Shown here in pieces: positions 26,497-38,953 of a DNA stretch of 64,000 nt; position 1 is the stretch's first letter; every line of letters starts with the position of its first letter. The stretch spans positions 496,001 through 560,000 of the forward strand of contig JAQGEQ010000363.1 of NCBI GenBank assembly GCA_034620365.1, given 5' to 3'. The DNA comes from Pegea sp. RAD2-039. Taxonomy: Eukaryota > Chordata > Thaliacea > Salpida > Salpidae. The notes below the pieces were generated by a model. That model searched no databases, was not told where the DNA came from, and saw only the letters and a program-made list of their open reading frames with translations. The translations under genes and the position numbers were made by a program.

Positions 26497-28923
26497 ATGA
26501 TGGTGTTAACAAGTTTATGTTGTAGCCTGCTTTGTTTACACTTTTCTTATGCATTTGATGAGCATTTAAAATTTGATCAAAGCTATCATTTGAAAAGAGA
26601 AGAAGATAGAATTGTATCTTTGCCTGGAGTCAGTAAACTGCCAGATTTTGAAATGTTTTCAGGGTACTTAGATGTTGACAACCAATATCATCTTTTCTAC
26701 TGGTTAGTTTTATATTACTGGTGTTTTTTAAGCTGTAAACCTATATCCTTATCAACTCAGGTTAGTAAAAAGTCAAGACACTAGCTCCGGAGCAATAGCT
26801 CTTTGGTTTAACGGAGGACCTGGGTGCAGCTCCTTAGACGGATTTTTCTATGAACACGGTCCTTTGATGGTCATTCTTTCTTTGCATACTTTATTAAAAA
26901 ATAAAAGATTTATTTCATTATTCAGTTTGATAAGACTAGCGGACAACTGGCTGAAAACCCTTACTCGTGGAATAAATATATCAATATTGTTTATATTGAA
27001 ACGCCCGTATCAACAGGGTTCTCATATTCAGATAATCTAGAAGAACTCAATTTTATGGATGATGATTCGGTAAGGTTTTTACAACTTTTATTTATTGTGG
27101 TTTTCATCACCCGAATATCTAGTTTAATTCTTAGGTTGCTGAAATCAATTTGAAAGCTTTAAAACAGTTTTATTTGTTGTACCCGGAATTTGAAAGATTT
27201 GATCTTTACATCACCGGGGAGAGTTACGCTGGAGTTTACATTCCTCTATTAACTCAACTGATTGTTGATGAAAAGAGTCAAATCAGTGACAACTTGAGAG
27301 TGAGACCTCCACAGTGAATATTTAATGGTTACTAATATGCAAGTATTTTAATTATAAGGGTATTCTGATCGGTAATGGACTACTTGAAAAGTATATCAAC
27401 CATCATACAGTGATTGATTACGGTTTCTACCACGGCTTAATCAGTCCAAGCTTGTTCAAAGAAGTAAACCGTTTGTGTATTACTAATGGAGAGCTTGCTG
27501 GAAGTACTAACTTCAATCCAACTACCAATGAATGTGTTGAAATGGTTTGTTTAGTTTATAAATAAAAATTAAATAACATTTCTACAAACAATTGCTAACA
27601 TGTCAGCATATCTAAAAAAATTAAATTAGATGGAAACTGCAAGAAATCAAATCTTGAACAGCGGATTAAATATATACAACTATGTTCAAGATTGTGCTCC
27701 AATGGAAGAATTAGCCTCTGAAAGTCAAAGAAGATTTTTTGCCTTTAAAACGTTTTTCAATGAAGTAAGAACGATTAAGCAAAAAAGTTCTATGTCCTTC
27801 ACAGATCAACAAGTTAGCTAAATTTCATTTTTTTAGTTTGATGTAGATGAATATAAACTTGTTCCTGAATGTTCAAACGCCACTTTAATAACTCGATATT
27901 TAAACAATAAAGAAGTTCAAAAAAGCATCCACGCAAAAGTGGTTCATAAAAGTTCTTGGGAACTTTGCAGGTAAAATAATTTCCGAAAACTTTCACCAGT
28001 TTTCGTTTGATGACATAATCTATGTAATCACCACTTGCTTATTTTTAACAGTTTTACGAAACCATTTTTGATAATGCTTTTAAGTATGTTGAATGTATAA
28101 TATCATTGTATAAATGGTAGGTTATTCTATACTTAATACTATAGCCTTCTTTCTACATATCTATAAGATTGGTTTAGAAACTATAAAAGATTTTACAGAT
28201 GCAACTGTACAAAAATAAACTTCTATTCTTTCAGTATGGCAGTTTTACGCAATTATACTCAGCAAGAAAAGTATGCTGACATGTCTGAAGTGTTTAGGAA
28301 AATTATTAACTACAGAGTAAGTTTACTCCAATTTCAACCAGTTTCCTCAAATAATTAATTAAAGTTTAATAACTAACTAGCCTGACGTCAGAGTTGTTCT
28401 TTTCTTTGGTGATCTTGATCTGGCTTGTAACTTCTATGGAGGAGAAATATTTGCGGATAACTTAGGATTTGAAGTATGAAAAACTCTTTAAAAATGTTAT
28501 GTTTTGTCATTAGTACTATTTCAAAACTATTACTATTAGTTTGTCTACCAATGTTATAATAGTCTGATTATTTGTTATCTAATGTTTAAATATAAGCACA
28601 ATTTATTGTAAACTTTTTGAATATAAATCAAGGTTACAACATCTAGACGAAAATGGACTGTAGAAAAAAATGGAGCGCACCAGTTAGCTGGATATTATAA
28701 AGAATATGACAGCTTATCTTTTGTGACATTCAAGGTAGTTTACTAAAAAACTGTTTTCTTAATCATTAATTTGATTGAATTTGTATATAGTTTGTTAGTA
28801 CTTTTTAAATCTTAACGTCTAACTTGTGAAATTTAATAGGCTGCTGGTCATATGGTTCCAACTGACAAACCAGCAGAAAGTCTGGAACTTCTTAGAAGAG
28901 TTTTGTATGATGAGCCAATTTAA
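26497..28923 (+). CDS. S10 serine carboxypeptidase (cathepsin A-like), copy B
   Basis: Eleven exons join in phase: 26497-26702, 26761-26869, 26926-27069, 27135-27299, 27359-27544, 27630-27764, 27837-27970, 28235-28316, 28381-28473, 28633-28734 and 28840-28923, giving 479 residues. The start [19 protein letters not shown] is a signal peptide. An upstream in-frame ATG at 26431 is possible but would bury it. Catalytic motifs are [24 protein letters not shown] and AAGHMVP, so the enzyme looks intact. It is a tandem paralogue of copy A with the same exon phases, but with lower G+C and longer introns (up to about 265 bp). It diverges mainly in the exon 5-6 insert domain, which in S10 enzymes shapes substrate access. 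Two genes of different base composition side by side suggest the duplication is not recent. Confidence 0.93.
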
Positions 28924-29990
28924 GAAATGAAAATCTGTTTACTGCATTTGTTAAATATTATTGTTAGTTCTGATTAATTTCTAATTAGTATGTTACTTTT
29001 TGTACAAACTTAAAAATAGTGTATAATTTGTTTTGGAAAACCGTAAAAATTCATTTAAAGATTATTTGTAATTAAAAGTTTTATTAGTATTTTATTCGTG
29101 TTTGAAATGTAAGACTCACAGATATATTGGAAAAATAAAGTTTCTTTAATAATAAAGTAACTTAAATTACAAAACATAACAACCTCTTAAGAAAAAATTA
29201 TTTTTAATCGTTTTGTTCTTTTATTTACAAATTTTGTTTTTTAAAATAAATGAATTTTACTGGATGAAAGTTTTTTGTGAGTAAAAAAAATGAGCTTGAA
29301 TGATGGTAAAAAAATTTATACAATATTTAGATCTTACTAGACTTTAAATAAAAGGTATTTATCCCAGTTTAGTTTTATTTTACAAATGCAAATCTGTAAT
29401 TAATTCAGAAACCTATACAAGAAAGTTTAAAATATTTATATTAAAGATAAGTAGTTTAAAACAACATCTATTTTAGCTTTCAACATCCGGGCTTGTTTTA
29501 TTAGTTTTATACCATACTGTGAAATAATAACTTGTAGTTTTTTAATATTTTATTTATTAATGTGAGTCAACAACGTAAACGTTTTCATCAAGGTTAAGTA
29601 ACTTAAATTAATTATTTTTTGAAAACTGCATGATATAACCTTTAATATAATTAAATCAATTGCAACAAGAGTTCTTAGTTACTATATATATTAATGGCAC
29701 AACGACAGAAAACAAAATTTTGATATCGACAAAATAAACCCTGCTTGTAAAATCGGTGAGCACCTATCGGTTGAAACCTTTATTTTGACAAAATCAAGCT
29801 AGTAGTAAAGGGACACTTCTGTTGATTAATAAAATAATTCTAATTTTACACGCTATCCCTATCAACAGTACTTTAAATTATCATCTTTTAAACTGTAGGT
29901 CACACCCACAATCGGGTCACACTAACAAAATCAACTGGCAGCATGTAGGCACTTTCATCCCAATATTAATTGCATTACCCTATCATCTGA
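28924..29990. other. AT-rich intergenic spacer
   Basis: 3' region of carboxypeptidase B, then AT-rich DNA. From about 29750 some sequence may already belong to the LINE below, but I cannot align it. The 29822-30058 frame is not a convincing gene. Confidence 0.45.
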
Positions 29991-30790
29991 CTTTAAATGG
30001 CACAATTATGTCTCCAAAATCTTTGCAAAACCAATCAACCTTGTCTTCCTTATTATAAAGACCTTTAATTCTAAGGATCCATACTTCTTTATCAATCTTT
30101 CCAAATTGTACGTACGTCCAATTTCTGAATACAATGTCAGTGTATGGATGCCATATCAAGTTAGTGACATTAAAAAAATCGAATCTGTTCAGGCCACATT
30201 TACGAGATTGGTATGCAGGAAACTTAAAATTAAATACGATAGTTATAAACATCGTCTCAGTTTCTTAAATTTAGATACTTTGGAAATTTGACAGATTAAA
30301 TACGACTTAATTTTTATTTTTAAAATTATCCACGATTTGATAAACCTTGATATCGATACTTTCTTTTCCATTAGTCCTTCCTTTAAATTACATCAACTCA
30401 GACGACATACATTACATCTTAATAAGCCCATATGACCTGGTACTTTAATCAGAGCATTTTTTTTATCATACCGCACAATTAGTACATGAAATCAGCTGCC
30501 ATCAGACATTGTCATGTCAGAGTCACTCGTGCTGTTCAAGCTGAACTTCAACCGTTATAATATTGCCTATGTCATTTCTAAACTGTGATTTTCCCTCTTT
30601 TATATTATTAACATTCTATGTAATTGTTCACTGTTATATGCTTTGAGGACTACTGAAATGCCAAGTGGTATATCTTTTACTTTCCATATTTCTAACTCAA
30701 TAGATGTTATTTGTGAGAATGTGCGTTAGCGGGAGGTGCTTTCTTCAGGCACCCTCTTTTGCATTTATTGAAATAAATATAAATAACTAG
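29991..30790 (+). mobile_element. 5'-truncated LINE with reverse transcriptase C-terminal remnants
   Basis: The longest LINE copy in the window. Around 30020-30600 the frame carries the thumb and C-terminal signature of CR1/Jockey-group reverse transcriptases: LYVRPISEYNVSVW, DIKKIESVQATFTRLVCRK, the YDLIFIFKIIHDL block, and STWNQLPSDIV near the end. In-frame stops after LDTLEI (about 30291) and before PGTLIRAFF (about 30437) show it is dead. A 3' UTR of about 180 bp follows, with the family hairpin (30732-30759) and a GCATTTATTGAAATAAATATAAATA tail region. No endonuclease, palm motif or 5' end is present. Clade assignment (CR1/L2 versus Jockey) is by resemblance only. Confidence 0.85.
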
Positions 30791-32871
30791 AATAAATATA
30801 TTTCGTGAATATTCATGATAATGCATTATCTATATTTTATGAGGTTGAAAAAGTTTATAAAAATTTAATTTCTTCAAAAATCGATTTACTAAAAATAAGT
30901 TGAGTTTCACTGCCTTAAGCCATACTGTAGATTTACGATATAATGAATGCCCTTTAGCTGAATCCCATTTATCATAAAACATCCATATTATATTTTTCCG
31001 AAGTCAGTACCTGAAAATGCTTTTTAAGTAGTTTTAACTCTTAGTTCTTATAATTTCATCAAATAAAAGACTTATATACAGTCAAAAAGGTATGTGATAG
31101 AACCATATTTACATAAACTAAAAAATACATATTGAAAACCTTGTTCACAGGTTTTTAAAATTTTTTAGAAAAAAAAATATTTACGAAAACGACAACTGTT
31201 TCAAATATTAATATTAAAGTTATTGTAATCACATTGTTTATGAAATTCATAAATAAGCAAAAATAAATGTTACATGTCTAATATTGAGTACGTTTTCAAA
31301 ACAAATATTTCTAAATGTTGATCTTATGCAATATGAACCGAAGTTTGTAATAATTATTTGTTAGATTATCTGTAACTTGCACATACACAAGAGAATAACA
31401 TGGTAAGTTATTTAAGCTTGTGAAACAGACCTTATCTTTCATGTATATTTCAACTAATCATTGTGATCTTATTTAATATAAACTTTGTTTTAACAAAAAA
31501 CGGGTATAGTCTCTTTAAATCGAGATTTGGTTGATCTTGAACTTATAGATCGAAAAATATTGTATTCCAAGAAATTTAATTATATACACTTTTAATAAGA
31601 ACAAAAACTACTTTGAAATTTCCTAGTTTAGTTTTAGAGGGATACAATAATCTGAATAAAAATTATTTGTTTCATTAACTTATTTAGTTGATATAGTGAT
31701 AACGTTGATAAACAACTTTTTTCTAAAGAGTTTTAGTTTAATATTGGAAACCTCGTCATTTTAAATTTTATTCGATATTTATAAACTAAAAAACAATTTT
31801 TGTTTAAACTCAGTCACCAATCTTATTTACGAGATATCATTTTATTTACATTGCTGGAAACTATTGATTTTTCTATATGATTAGGTTCAAATGTGATTTT
31901 TTGATTAATGAAAATAAAATTTCGAGGGCTTTTGCTTATGCCCCAAATGCCCTTTTGGTGTTGGTTCTGAATCTAGTAGTTAACCTGTTACTTCTTCCCT
32001 CTGTTACCTTGTAGTATATTAATTTTTAACTCTTTTTTGTATTGTTACTAAGCCATTTTTAATAAATATTTATTTTATTTTTTTAGGGGATTTATTAGAA
32101 GCTATATTTTCAAAATTATAAAACTATATTCTTATGTTAAATAGATTTTATAACTATTAATGAAGGTTTCAAAACATTTAATTTTTTTAAGCAGATAAAA
32201 AGTAAATATAATTTTTAAACATGTTGACTATGTTCAGAATTGTTTTAATTTATTATTTTTTATTGATTATATTTCATATTTGTAACAAGTTTAACTGATC
32301 AAATATTTAAAAATATTTTTATGGACTATTGTTTATAGTATTTTAGTTAAATATATTTAGAAACTAATAAATATATTGAATTTGATCGTTAATTTTAATT
32401 GAATATGCTGTAAACCTGCTTTATAAATTTATTTGTTTTTTTATTTAAACTTTTATTAGTTTTATTTATGTGAGAAGGTTGTATGAATAATGTTTTTTTA
32501 TAAACACTTTTATCAACTTTTTCATAATTTTATTGAAATGTATTTTTAATAGTTTTTAATATTTCCATTTACTCGAAATTTTAATTACTTTCGAAAATAT
32601 GATTAAAGTTGTTTATAAATAAATCTTTTATTTTGTAAATTTATCATTTTTTAATGAAACATTTTTAATTATTTTAATCAAATTTTATATTTTTGATTTT
32701 AAGTCTGATTCTAAGTTGTGATTTTAAGAAATACTTGTTTTTTTCTTATAAAAAGTATAAAATATAATTCTATCTGTAACATTATAATCGTTTAGATGTT
32801 GTTCTTCTCATTTTTTGTTTATTTATCAGCAGGTGCCATTACAAATTTTAAAATAAAAATATTTGTAATAA
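30791..32871. other. AT-rich spacer with a possible second LINE tail
   Basis: AT-rich spacer upstream of the zinc-finger gene. A GC-richer patch at about 31920-32070 (GAGGGCTTTTGCTTATGCCC, then TTTTGGTGTTGG and an AATAAATATTTATT tail) looks like the 3' end of another retroelement family, but only one copy is present, so this is weak. The rest is featureless. Confidence 0.4.
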
Positions 32872-34694
32872 TGCATACCTGTCCAAATTGTAAAAAAGTT
32901 TTTAAGAAAAAATGCCGCTTAAAAAGACATATTGTAACACATTCTAACATTAAACCATATGAATGTGTCTATTGCAAGAAAAAGTTTCGAAGAAAGGACC
33001 ATTTAAACGGCCATTTCAAATGCTTCTTAGCTCATGCGTCCAATTGTTTTTGTGATAGGTGCAAAGTTCATTATTCTTGTGAAGTTGTCAAAGCAGATGA
33101 TTCTCCCGAAGCTAATACTGACACTTTTCAGTGTTTAATTTGTTTAGAACTATTTATAGAAATGTCTTCTGTTAAGGATCATTTTCTTAATGCTCATAAA
33201 GTAGAAGCTGGTGTCCTTCTACAGATACAAAATCAGTTTGCTGAAAGAAATCAGAAAAAAAGCCTCTCATATAATCATGAGAATGTATCAAGTAAAATCA
33301 TAGCAGTAAAAAGGTCAAATAAAGATCAAAAGCTAAAGTCTAAAATGATGAAAAAAGCTGAAAAAGAAGTTGTTCAAGTTCATGCTATTGAAAATGATGG
33401 TATTGATCATAAACCTTTTGAAAGTTTTATGAATTACCATGTTTATGAAAATAGTGCAGAGGATTTTGTCAAAATAAACACTACATCTGTTAGAAATCAA
33501 CTTAACATTAAAACTACAAACCACAAGGAACTGATTCCTGATTACTTAAGTGTTGATTATGTTGATGATACCAATATTGTTTCTAAAAATAAGCAATTTT
33601 ATCACTGCAGGGTTTGTAATAAAAGTGTCACATCCTTGGAAGCTAAAATGGGTCATGAAATGATGCATGAGCATGGTTCAAACAAAAATATTCCATGTAA
33701 TGTTTGCAATCGCACATTTGTTGAGTATTCCAAGCTGGTTCGTCATCTGAGAACTCATACAGGTTCAAAACCCTTCTCTTGCAAGTATTGTGATAAAAAA
33801 TTTGCTCGTAAAGATCATTTGCATAGTCACGAAGTTTCTAACTGTTTTATGAAACCTAAAAATGAACTGGATGTAATACCAACAAAAAAATCCAAAAAAG
33901 TAAACCTTAAAAATGGCACAAAAAGAGGTATTGAATGTTTATTATGTCCTGAAATGTTTACAGACAACTCTAAGCTAGCTGCTCACTTGTTATCTCATAA
34001 AGATGTCTATTCATTTGACTGTAAATTTTGCTCAAGGAAGTTTTCGAACTTGACTAGCTTATACATTCATGAAGATAACTGCATTATAAGTAGCTCAGAA
34101 GAAGATAAACTTGACTCGGTTGTTAGCAGTGAAGAGTTTGAAGCTAAAGTTCTCTACAATAAAGTAAAAGGTTTCCACTGTTCTCTCTGCCAAAAATCTT
34201 TTACTAATACTTCAAACTTGGAGAACTATTTGAAAGGAAGTACTTGTTTAGAATCAATGCTAGAGAATGCTGAAAGTACAACAGCTAGTGAATGTGTTGA
34301 AATTGTTGCATGTCAAAAATGTAATCTTCTTGTTGAGACCAACTTTCTTAAAACACACAATTGTGGACAAAATGCTTCTTTCGACGAAACTGATCGTTGC
34401 AAACCTTATGTGTGTTGCCCTTGTGATTTGTCATTTGATGAAGAATGGCAGTTAGAAAATCATATTATTCAAGCACATAAGCTTAAATCATTTTTATGCT
34501 GTATATGCGAAGTTGAGTTTGATCGTGTTTCAGATATTACTTTACATTTTGAACAATTTCATCATGAAAATGGAGGTGATAAAGAGGTTTTTAATCATAT
34601 CATTGAACCAATCAAATGTAATCTTTGTGATGAAAATTTCAGTTTCTCAGAGTTTTATAATCATGCTGAGAAGAAACATGCCACTAAGATGTGA
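32872..34694 (+). CDS. C2H2/C2HC poly-zinc-finger protein
   Basis: A single exon of about 606 residues from ATG 32872 (MHTCPNCKKVFKKK) to TGA 34692-34694. A longer in-frame start at 32796 adds a hydrophobic stretch containing an acceptor-like tttatcagcag, so I prefer 32872, which opens directly on finger 1. About 13 CxxC fingers are visible, in pairs: a C2H2 finger (RLKRHIVTH; KLVRHLRTH) followed by a finger whose last ligand looks like cysteine (KKFRRKDHLNGH..C; KKFARKDHLHSH..C; RKFSNLTSLYIH..C). The early pair and the middle pair are near copies, so the array grew by duplication of a two-finger unit. A TGEKP-like linker (THTGSKPF) occurs between fingers 5 and 6. It is probably a nuclear DNA-binding regulator with unknown target. 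AATAAA at 34730-34735 is a likely poly(A) signal. Confidence 0.88.
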
Positions 34695-35651
34695 AAGAGC
34701 GATGCCAGTGGTAGTCTGTATTTTTTTACAATAAATTTTATATTTGAGTTGAGATTTCATTACTTTATTATTTTGAGTTGTTTTGTCCGCCTCCAAAAGA
34801 AATAAATCATTTGCGGTTTATAAGTTATGTTTTACTCAATCTGCCAATAGCTAGTGGTTTTTGACTATCTTATTCGAAAGTTGAAACAGTCTCACATAAA
34901 ATTTAGATAATGTCACATTTCTATGCTTGTAAGAATAAATAAAATCATTTAGTTTGATAGTTTTTTTCTCATTAATTATTAAATAGCTGAATTTTTTCAG
35001 GAAATTTTGAAATAGATAAAGTAATTAGTCATTTAAAGTATTATTCGAATAAAGTTGATGCTATAAAACTAAAAGTCAATGAGTTCAAGAAAGGTTTTTG
35101 GAGAGCAGAATATAAAAATCAATTGAAAGAAAAGTCTGTAACAGTTGAATCTCACAAACTGATGCTTTTACAAGCAAGGTCTATGTTCTCTTGTTTTCTG
35201 CTAGAGCTTTTGATTTCATTGACCTTGGATTCAGAATAAAGCGACGCATAATTGAAAGAAATGATTTTAATAATTTCTAGAATGAAGATAAACAAAGTTA
35301 GTTCAATGTATAAAAACTTTTTCAAACATTCTTTTTAAAGAACATCTTAAAAAATGTGTCGAAATACTTATCAAGTAAGCTAGAAAAACAAAAATGTCAC
35401 ATTTCAGTTACAAATTTAGGTCGTAATTATTAGGGCTTGTAATCAATCTTTTTGAGCTAAAATTAATTAGTATTGGCATGATGGTTGATATAGTAAAAAA
35501 GCTTTAAAAGGAATCAACATTCGCTTAAACTAGATTCTGTGTTTAAAATGTGTTAGGAAACTTTATAAACAAACTTTGATTTACAATAATTCGTTATTTA
35601 TATCAGAAATGATAAAGAACAACAATAAAGTCCTTACTTTGATTCGAGTCA
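34695..35651. other. AT-rich intergenic spacer
   Basis: Convergent region between the zinc-finger gene (+) and minus-strand exons. No supported gene. Confidence 0.45.
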
Positions 35652-35777
35652 ACTTTTTCTCCATTCTTTAGAGCTTTCCATTGCAAGTAAGCAGTTCCAA
35701 ACAACTTGACAAACTCTGGATCATTTAAAAGAACTAGAGTTTCGTTCCTTTTCAACTTCTTTTCTTTAGCTGGACGA
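35652..35777 (-). CDS. candidate internal exon, unknown protein
   Basis: On the minus strand an acceptor (tctattcag) at about 35778 opens a frame reading RPAKEKKLKRNETLVLL.. then DPEFVKLFGTAYLQWKALKN, ending at a donor-like GTAAGG near 35650. Composition is protein-like and unlike the surrounding spacer. A lysine-rich frame at about 36215-36130 (MVKKRKVNSKVGKCKG) could be an upstream exon. It may be the 3' part of the HSF-like gene model above it or a separate small gene. I could not connect the phases and recognise no family. Confidence 0.35.
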
Positions 35778-36765
35778 CTGAATAGAAAATTTAAAAAATA
35801 TAAATTAAAATTGCTGATTTAGTGAAATTCCACAAAAATAAATTCAATCTTACAAACAATTTAGTAAGCAATTAGTTTTGAAACTTTTTGAAAAATTGGT
35901 TAGTAAGTTTAAAGAAAACTAGTAAAAAACCTTTTTTTTGTACAATTATGATAAATAATTTTACTTGAAGTTAAAGTGTTTAATAAATGAAATTATTTTC
36001 ATGATACCCAGAATTGAAATTGTTTTATTGTAGTTTCATCTTCTTATCGAAGATATCAAAGTAAAGTGACTTTATATTATAAATGTTTTAAAACTTATTC
36101 CTGAATATTTAATTATATGAAACAAAATGAAGAAAAATCCTTCCACAAACCCTGGTCTCTTCTTTTTTGTGATTTTTCCTTTGCATTTACCTACTTTGCT
36201 ATTTACTTTTCGCTTTTTCACCATTTTAAAATATTTATACACACAGAAAAAGCTTTATATCATTAAAAGAAGATATAAAATTACAGGGATAAATAATCAA
36301 ACAATGAAAGAACTTTAATTAAACAAATTTCATCTGAGTTTACTGAATAACTAATTTTTTATTCTTCTTTTTGTCTATAACTTCAAAATTTACTTCAGAA
36401 TGAATCAAATAGTTTGATTTAATAACTAAATCAAAATTTCAAGAAGATATTATCTGAAGACAAAAGTGTTAAAAAACAAATCTCATATAATGACAGCATA
36501 CAGATAAAAGAGCAAAATGTGTCTAACTGAAAATCATCTTTCATTCATAAGACAGACATATAAACCAACTACTTCAATTTACAACTACTTTTCAATGAAT
36601 GGTTTTTTATTTTAAAAATTTCATTTTAATACAAAAAAATATTGCTTAATAAGACTTAAGTAAACATTTAAACATAGATCTAACTCATTTAGCAATTTCT
36701 AGAGTTTTTAGAAAATAAAATTTCAACAAAAATTAACATACAAATAGTAGAATGAATTTACTAAC

Positions 36766-38953
36766 GTAAGATCTGTTTTTGGAGTAAGCAGTACAGATTT
36801 ACTGGCTTCGACTTCTTCATCAAAAGATAACTGTTGCATCCATGATTTGATTCTGTTTCGACTCTTATTAAATGGATCTAAAACTTGTAAATAAGCTTCT
36901 TGTAAATCGGCTAATTCTGTTGCTGTCAACTCTGTATCTGACTCGTTATCTGACAAATCAAAGCTGTCACAGAATTGCTCGCTGTAAGACGTTCTTTTCT
37001 TATTGATCATTGATGAAAAATAAAGTGTGACGTTCACCTGTACAGAGTCTGTTTTAATCTACGAAAATATTTCCATTTTGTGGATGAAGTGTTACTCAAT
37101 GAGTTTTGATGATCAAAAGATAGTGGAACCATTTTGATAGTTGGATCATCCAAAACACAAGCTGAGGTTTGAATGTGTTGAGCTGGTTCATAAGACAAAT
37201 TACTGATCGTAATTTCAAATCAAATTGTAATTTTGGAAACAAGTTATTTGACTTTAGTCTATATACAATAAAATACCTGGTGCTTTTGAAACAGGATAAA
37301 GATTTGGTGAACTTGTTTGAGGAAAAAATGGAACCAAAGGTTGAAAAGGATAATAAGTGGGATTTGGATCTGTAAGCAAATAAATGGAAGTTAAATTTAT
37401 AAATATTATCCTTTTTTAAAGAGATCCCACTCTCATCTATGACTGCTAAAATTAAATTCGTCCTACTGTTTATGAGATAAGTGATTTTAGTCCAACACTT
37501 AGTTTTGTGCTGCTCAAGAAACTGTACAAGTCAAAATTAACAAAGTATACCAGCTAGCCTTTGTATGAAATTTCCCATACGGCAAATTCATTTCTTAGTA
37601 CAGATACAAAGAAATTTAAAACTTTAATTTAATCTCAACTATTTTTAATAAATAGAGTATCTAATTTCCAATATTAACTTGAAAGAAGTCTTAGAGACAG
37701 GTCTGATTGATTTTAAAACATTTTTTGATAAAAGAAAGATAGTTTATAACTGATTATAGTTTAACATAGCATTTAGAAATCAAATAAAATTGAGAACATA
37801 CAAAAATATGATGAATATTGATTACAGAAGTTTTGATTTCCATAATAAAATTGATTAAAATTTGGTCTGAAAGAAAAGTTTATGTAATTTAGATGATTTA
37901 ATCATTTGTTATTTAGAAATTACTTGTAAGGAATATAATGATTTGAATGAGGGTAAAAAGAAAAACTTCTTATAAAATTTGAATTTCGAAAGCCAATCTG
38001 AAAAAACGAGAAAATAAATCGTTGAATAAAACTTCTAAGATAATAAACTATTTTTTGTACAAATTTTGTTATAGCCTACTTAACCAAGGCTGATAAATAT
38101 GTTGTCTGCAAATACTATTTTCTATCTTCGAATAATTAACAAGTTTTAAAAACTTACATTGTATTATTATAGATTTTTAAAAATGAACGTTGAAAAAGTC
38201 TTAATAAAACATTTTATTTCTTTAATATTGATCATAAGAAAAAGTGACAGCAGAATATAAGTCTGCTATTTATGTAAACTTCTTTCAAAACAGTTTTTAA
38301 AGTGGAATAAATTAATCTTACAAGCATCAAATCTTAGAAGACCTCAAACAAAAACTTAAATTCTTTTTATTGTTTCTGATAATAATTTTAGCACAGTTGA
38401 CAAAATATTTTTGTTACAATGTTTTTTTAATAATCAGAATAACTTCACGATACAACACAAAATTATGATCTGAACCTCAAGTCGCAAACACCAGATGAAT
38501 TTAATTGTAAGTAGCAATCGAGTCAATACTTAATGCTTATTTAGTAATAATAATCAAAACAATGCATTAATTTGTAAAAACTAAATATCAGTTTTGAAAT
38601 GAACACAAATTTTTGCAGCTTTAAACAATTAAAAGTAAAAAACTTGTGCAAAAAAATACCAAAATATTACGATTATCAACTAGACTGTAGATAGATTGAA
38701 ATCCATGTGAATGGAACTTATTGCATAACCAGCTAATTACATCTTGATAACCTGTCTTGATTAAAATATTTCTGATCTCATTGAGCTGATTTTTTATTAT
38801 AATCACGCATTGATTATCGATTCCCCAACGTAAGCATGCATTGTTAGAATCCAAAATTAGTTTCAGTGCTTTCCAAAAGTCATTAGGCGAATTAATGAAA
38901 TCGGATAGGAGCTGATGAAGTGAAAAGTTAGAGTAACGAATGGTAGGTTCCAT
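36766..38953 (-). CDS. divergent HSF-type winged-helix gene model
   Basis: Exon 1 (38953-38660, MEPTIRYSNFSLHQLLSDF) contains FWKALKLILDSNNACLRWG, CVIIIKNQLNEI and ISWLCNKFHSHGFQSI. This matches the heat-shock-factor DNA-binding pattern (W..i...r.I.W......v.....F......f...sFvRqLn.yGF.k), closest in style to the HSFY/HSFX branch, but with the recognition-helix RQLN replaced by CNKF. Further minus-strand exons: 37997-37924 (IGFRNSNFIRSFSFYPHS), 37369-37277 (proline/tyrosine-rich, PNPTYYPFQPLVPFFP), 37182-37038 and 36981-36766 (SFDLSDNESDTELTATE). The last three join cleanly in phase. The join from exon 2 to exon 3 is one base out of phase, so an exon or boundary is missing. The 3' end may continue to about 35650. 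The family call is tentative. A possible function is DNA binding, with loss of the canonical helix as a caveat. Confidence 0.5.

Noticed and set aside
29822-30058. 78-codon frame before the LINE
   Set aside because: Out of frame with the reverse transcriptase remnant it overlaps. No motif of its own.
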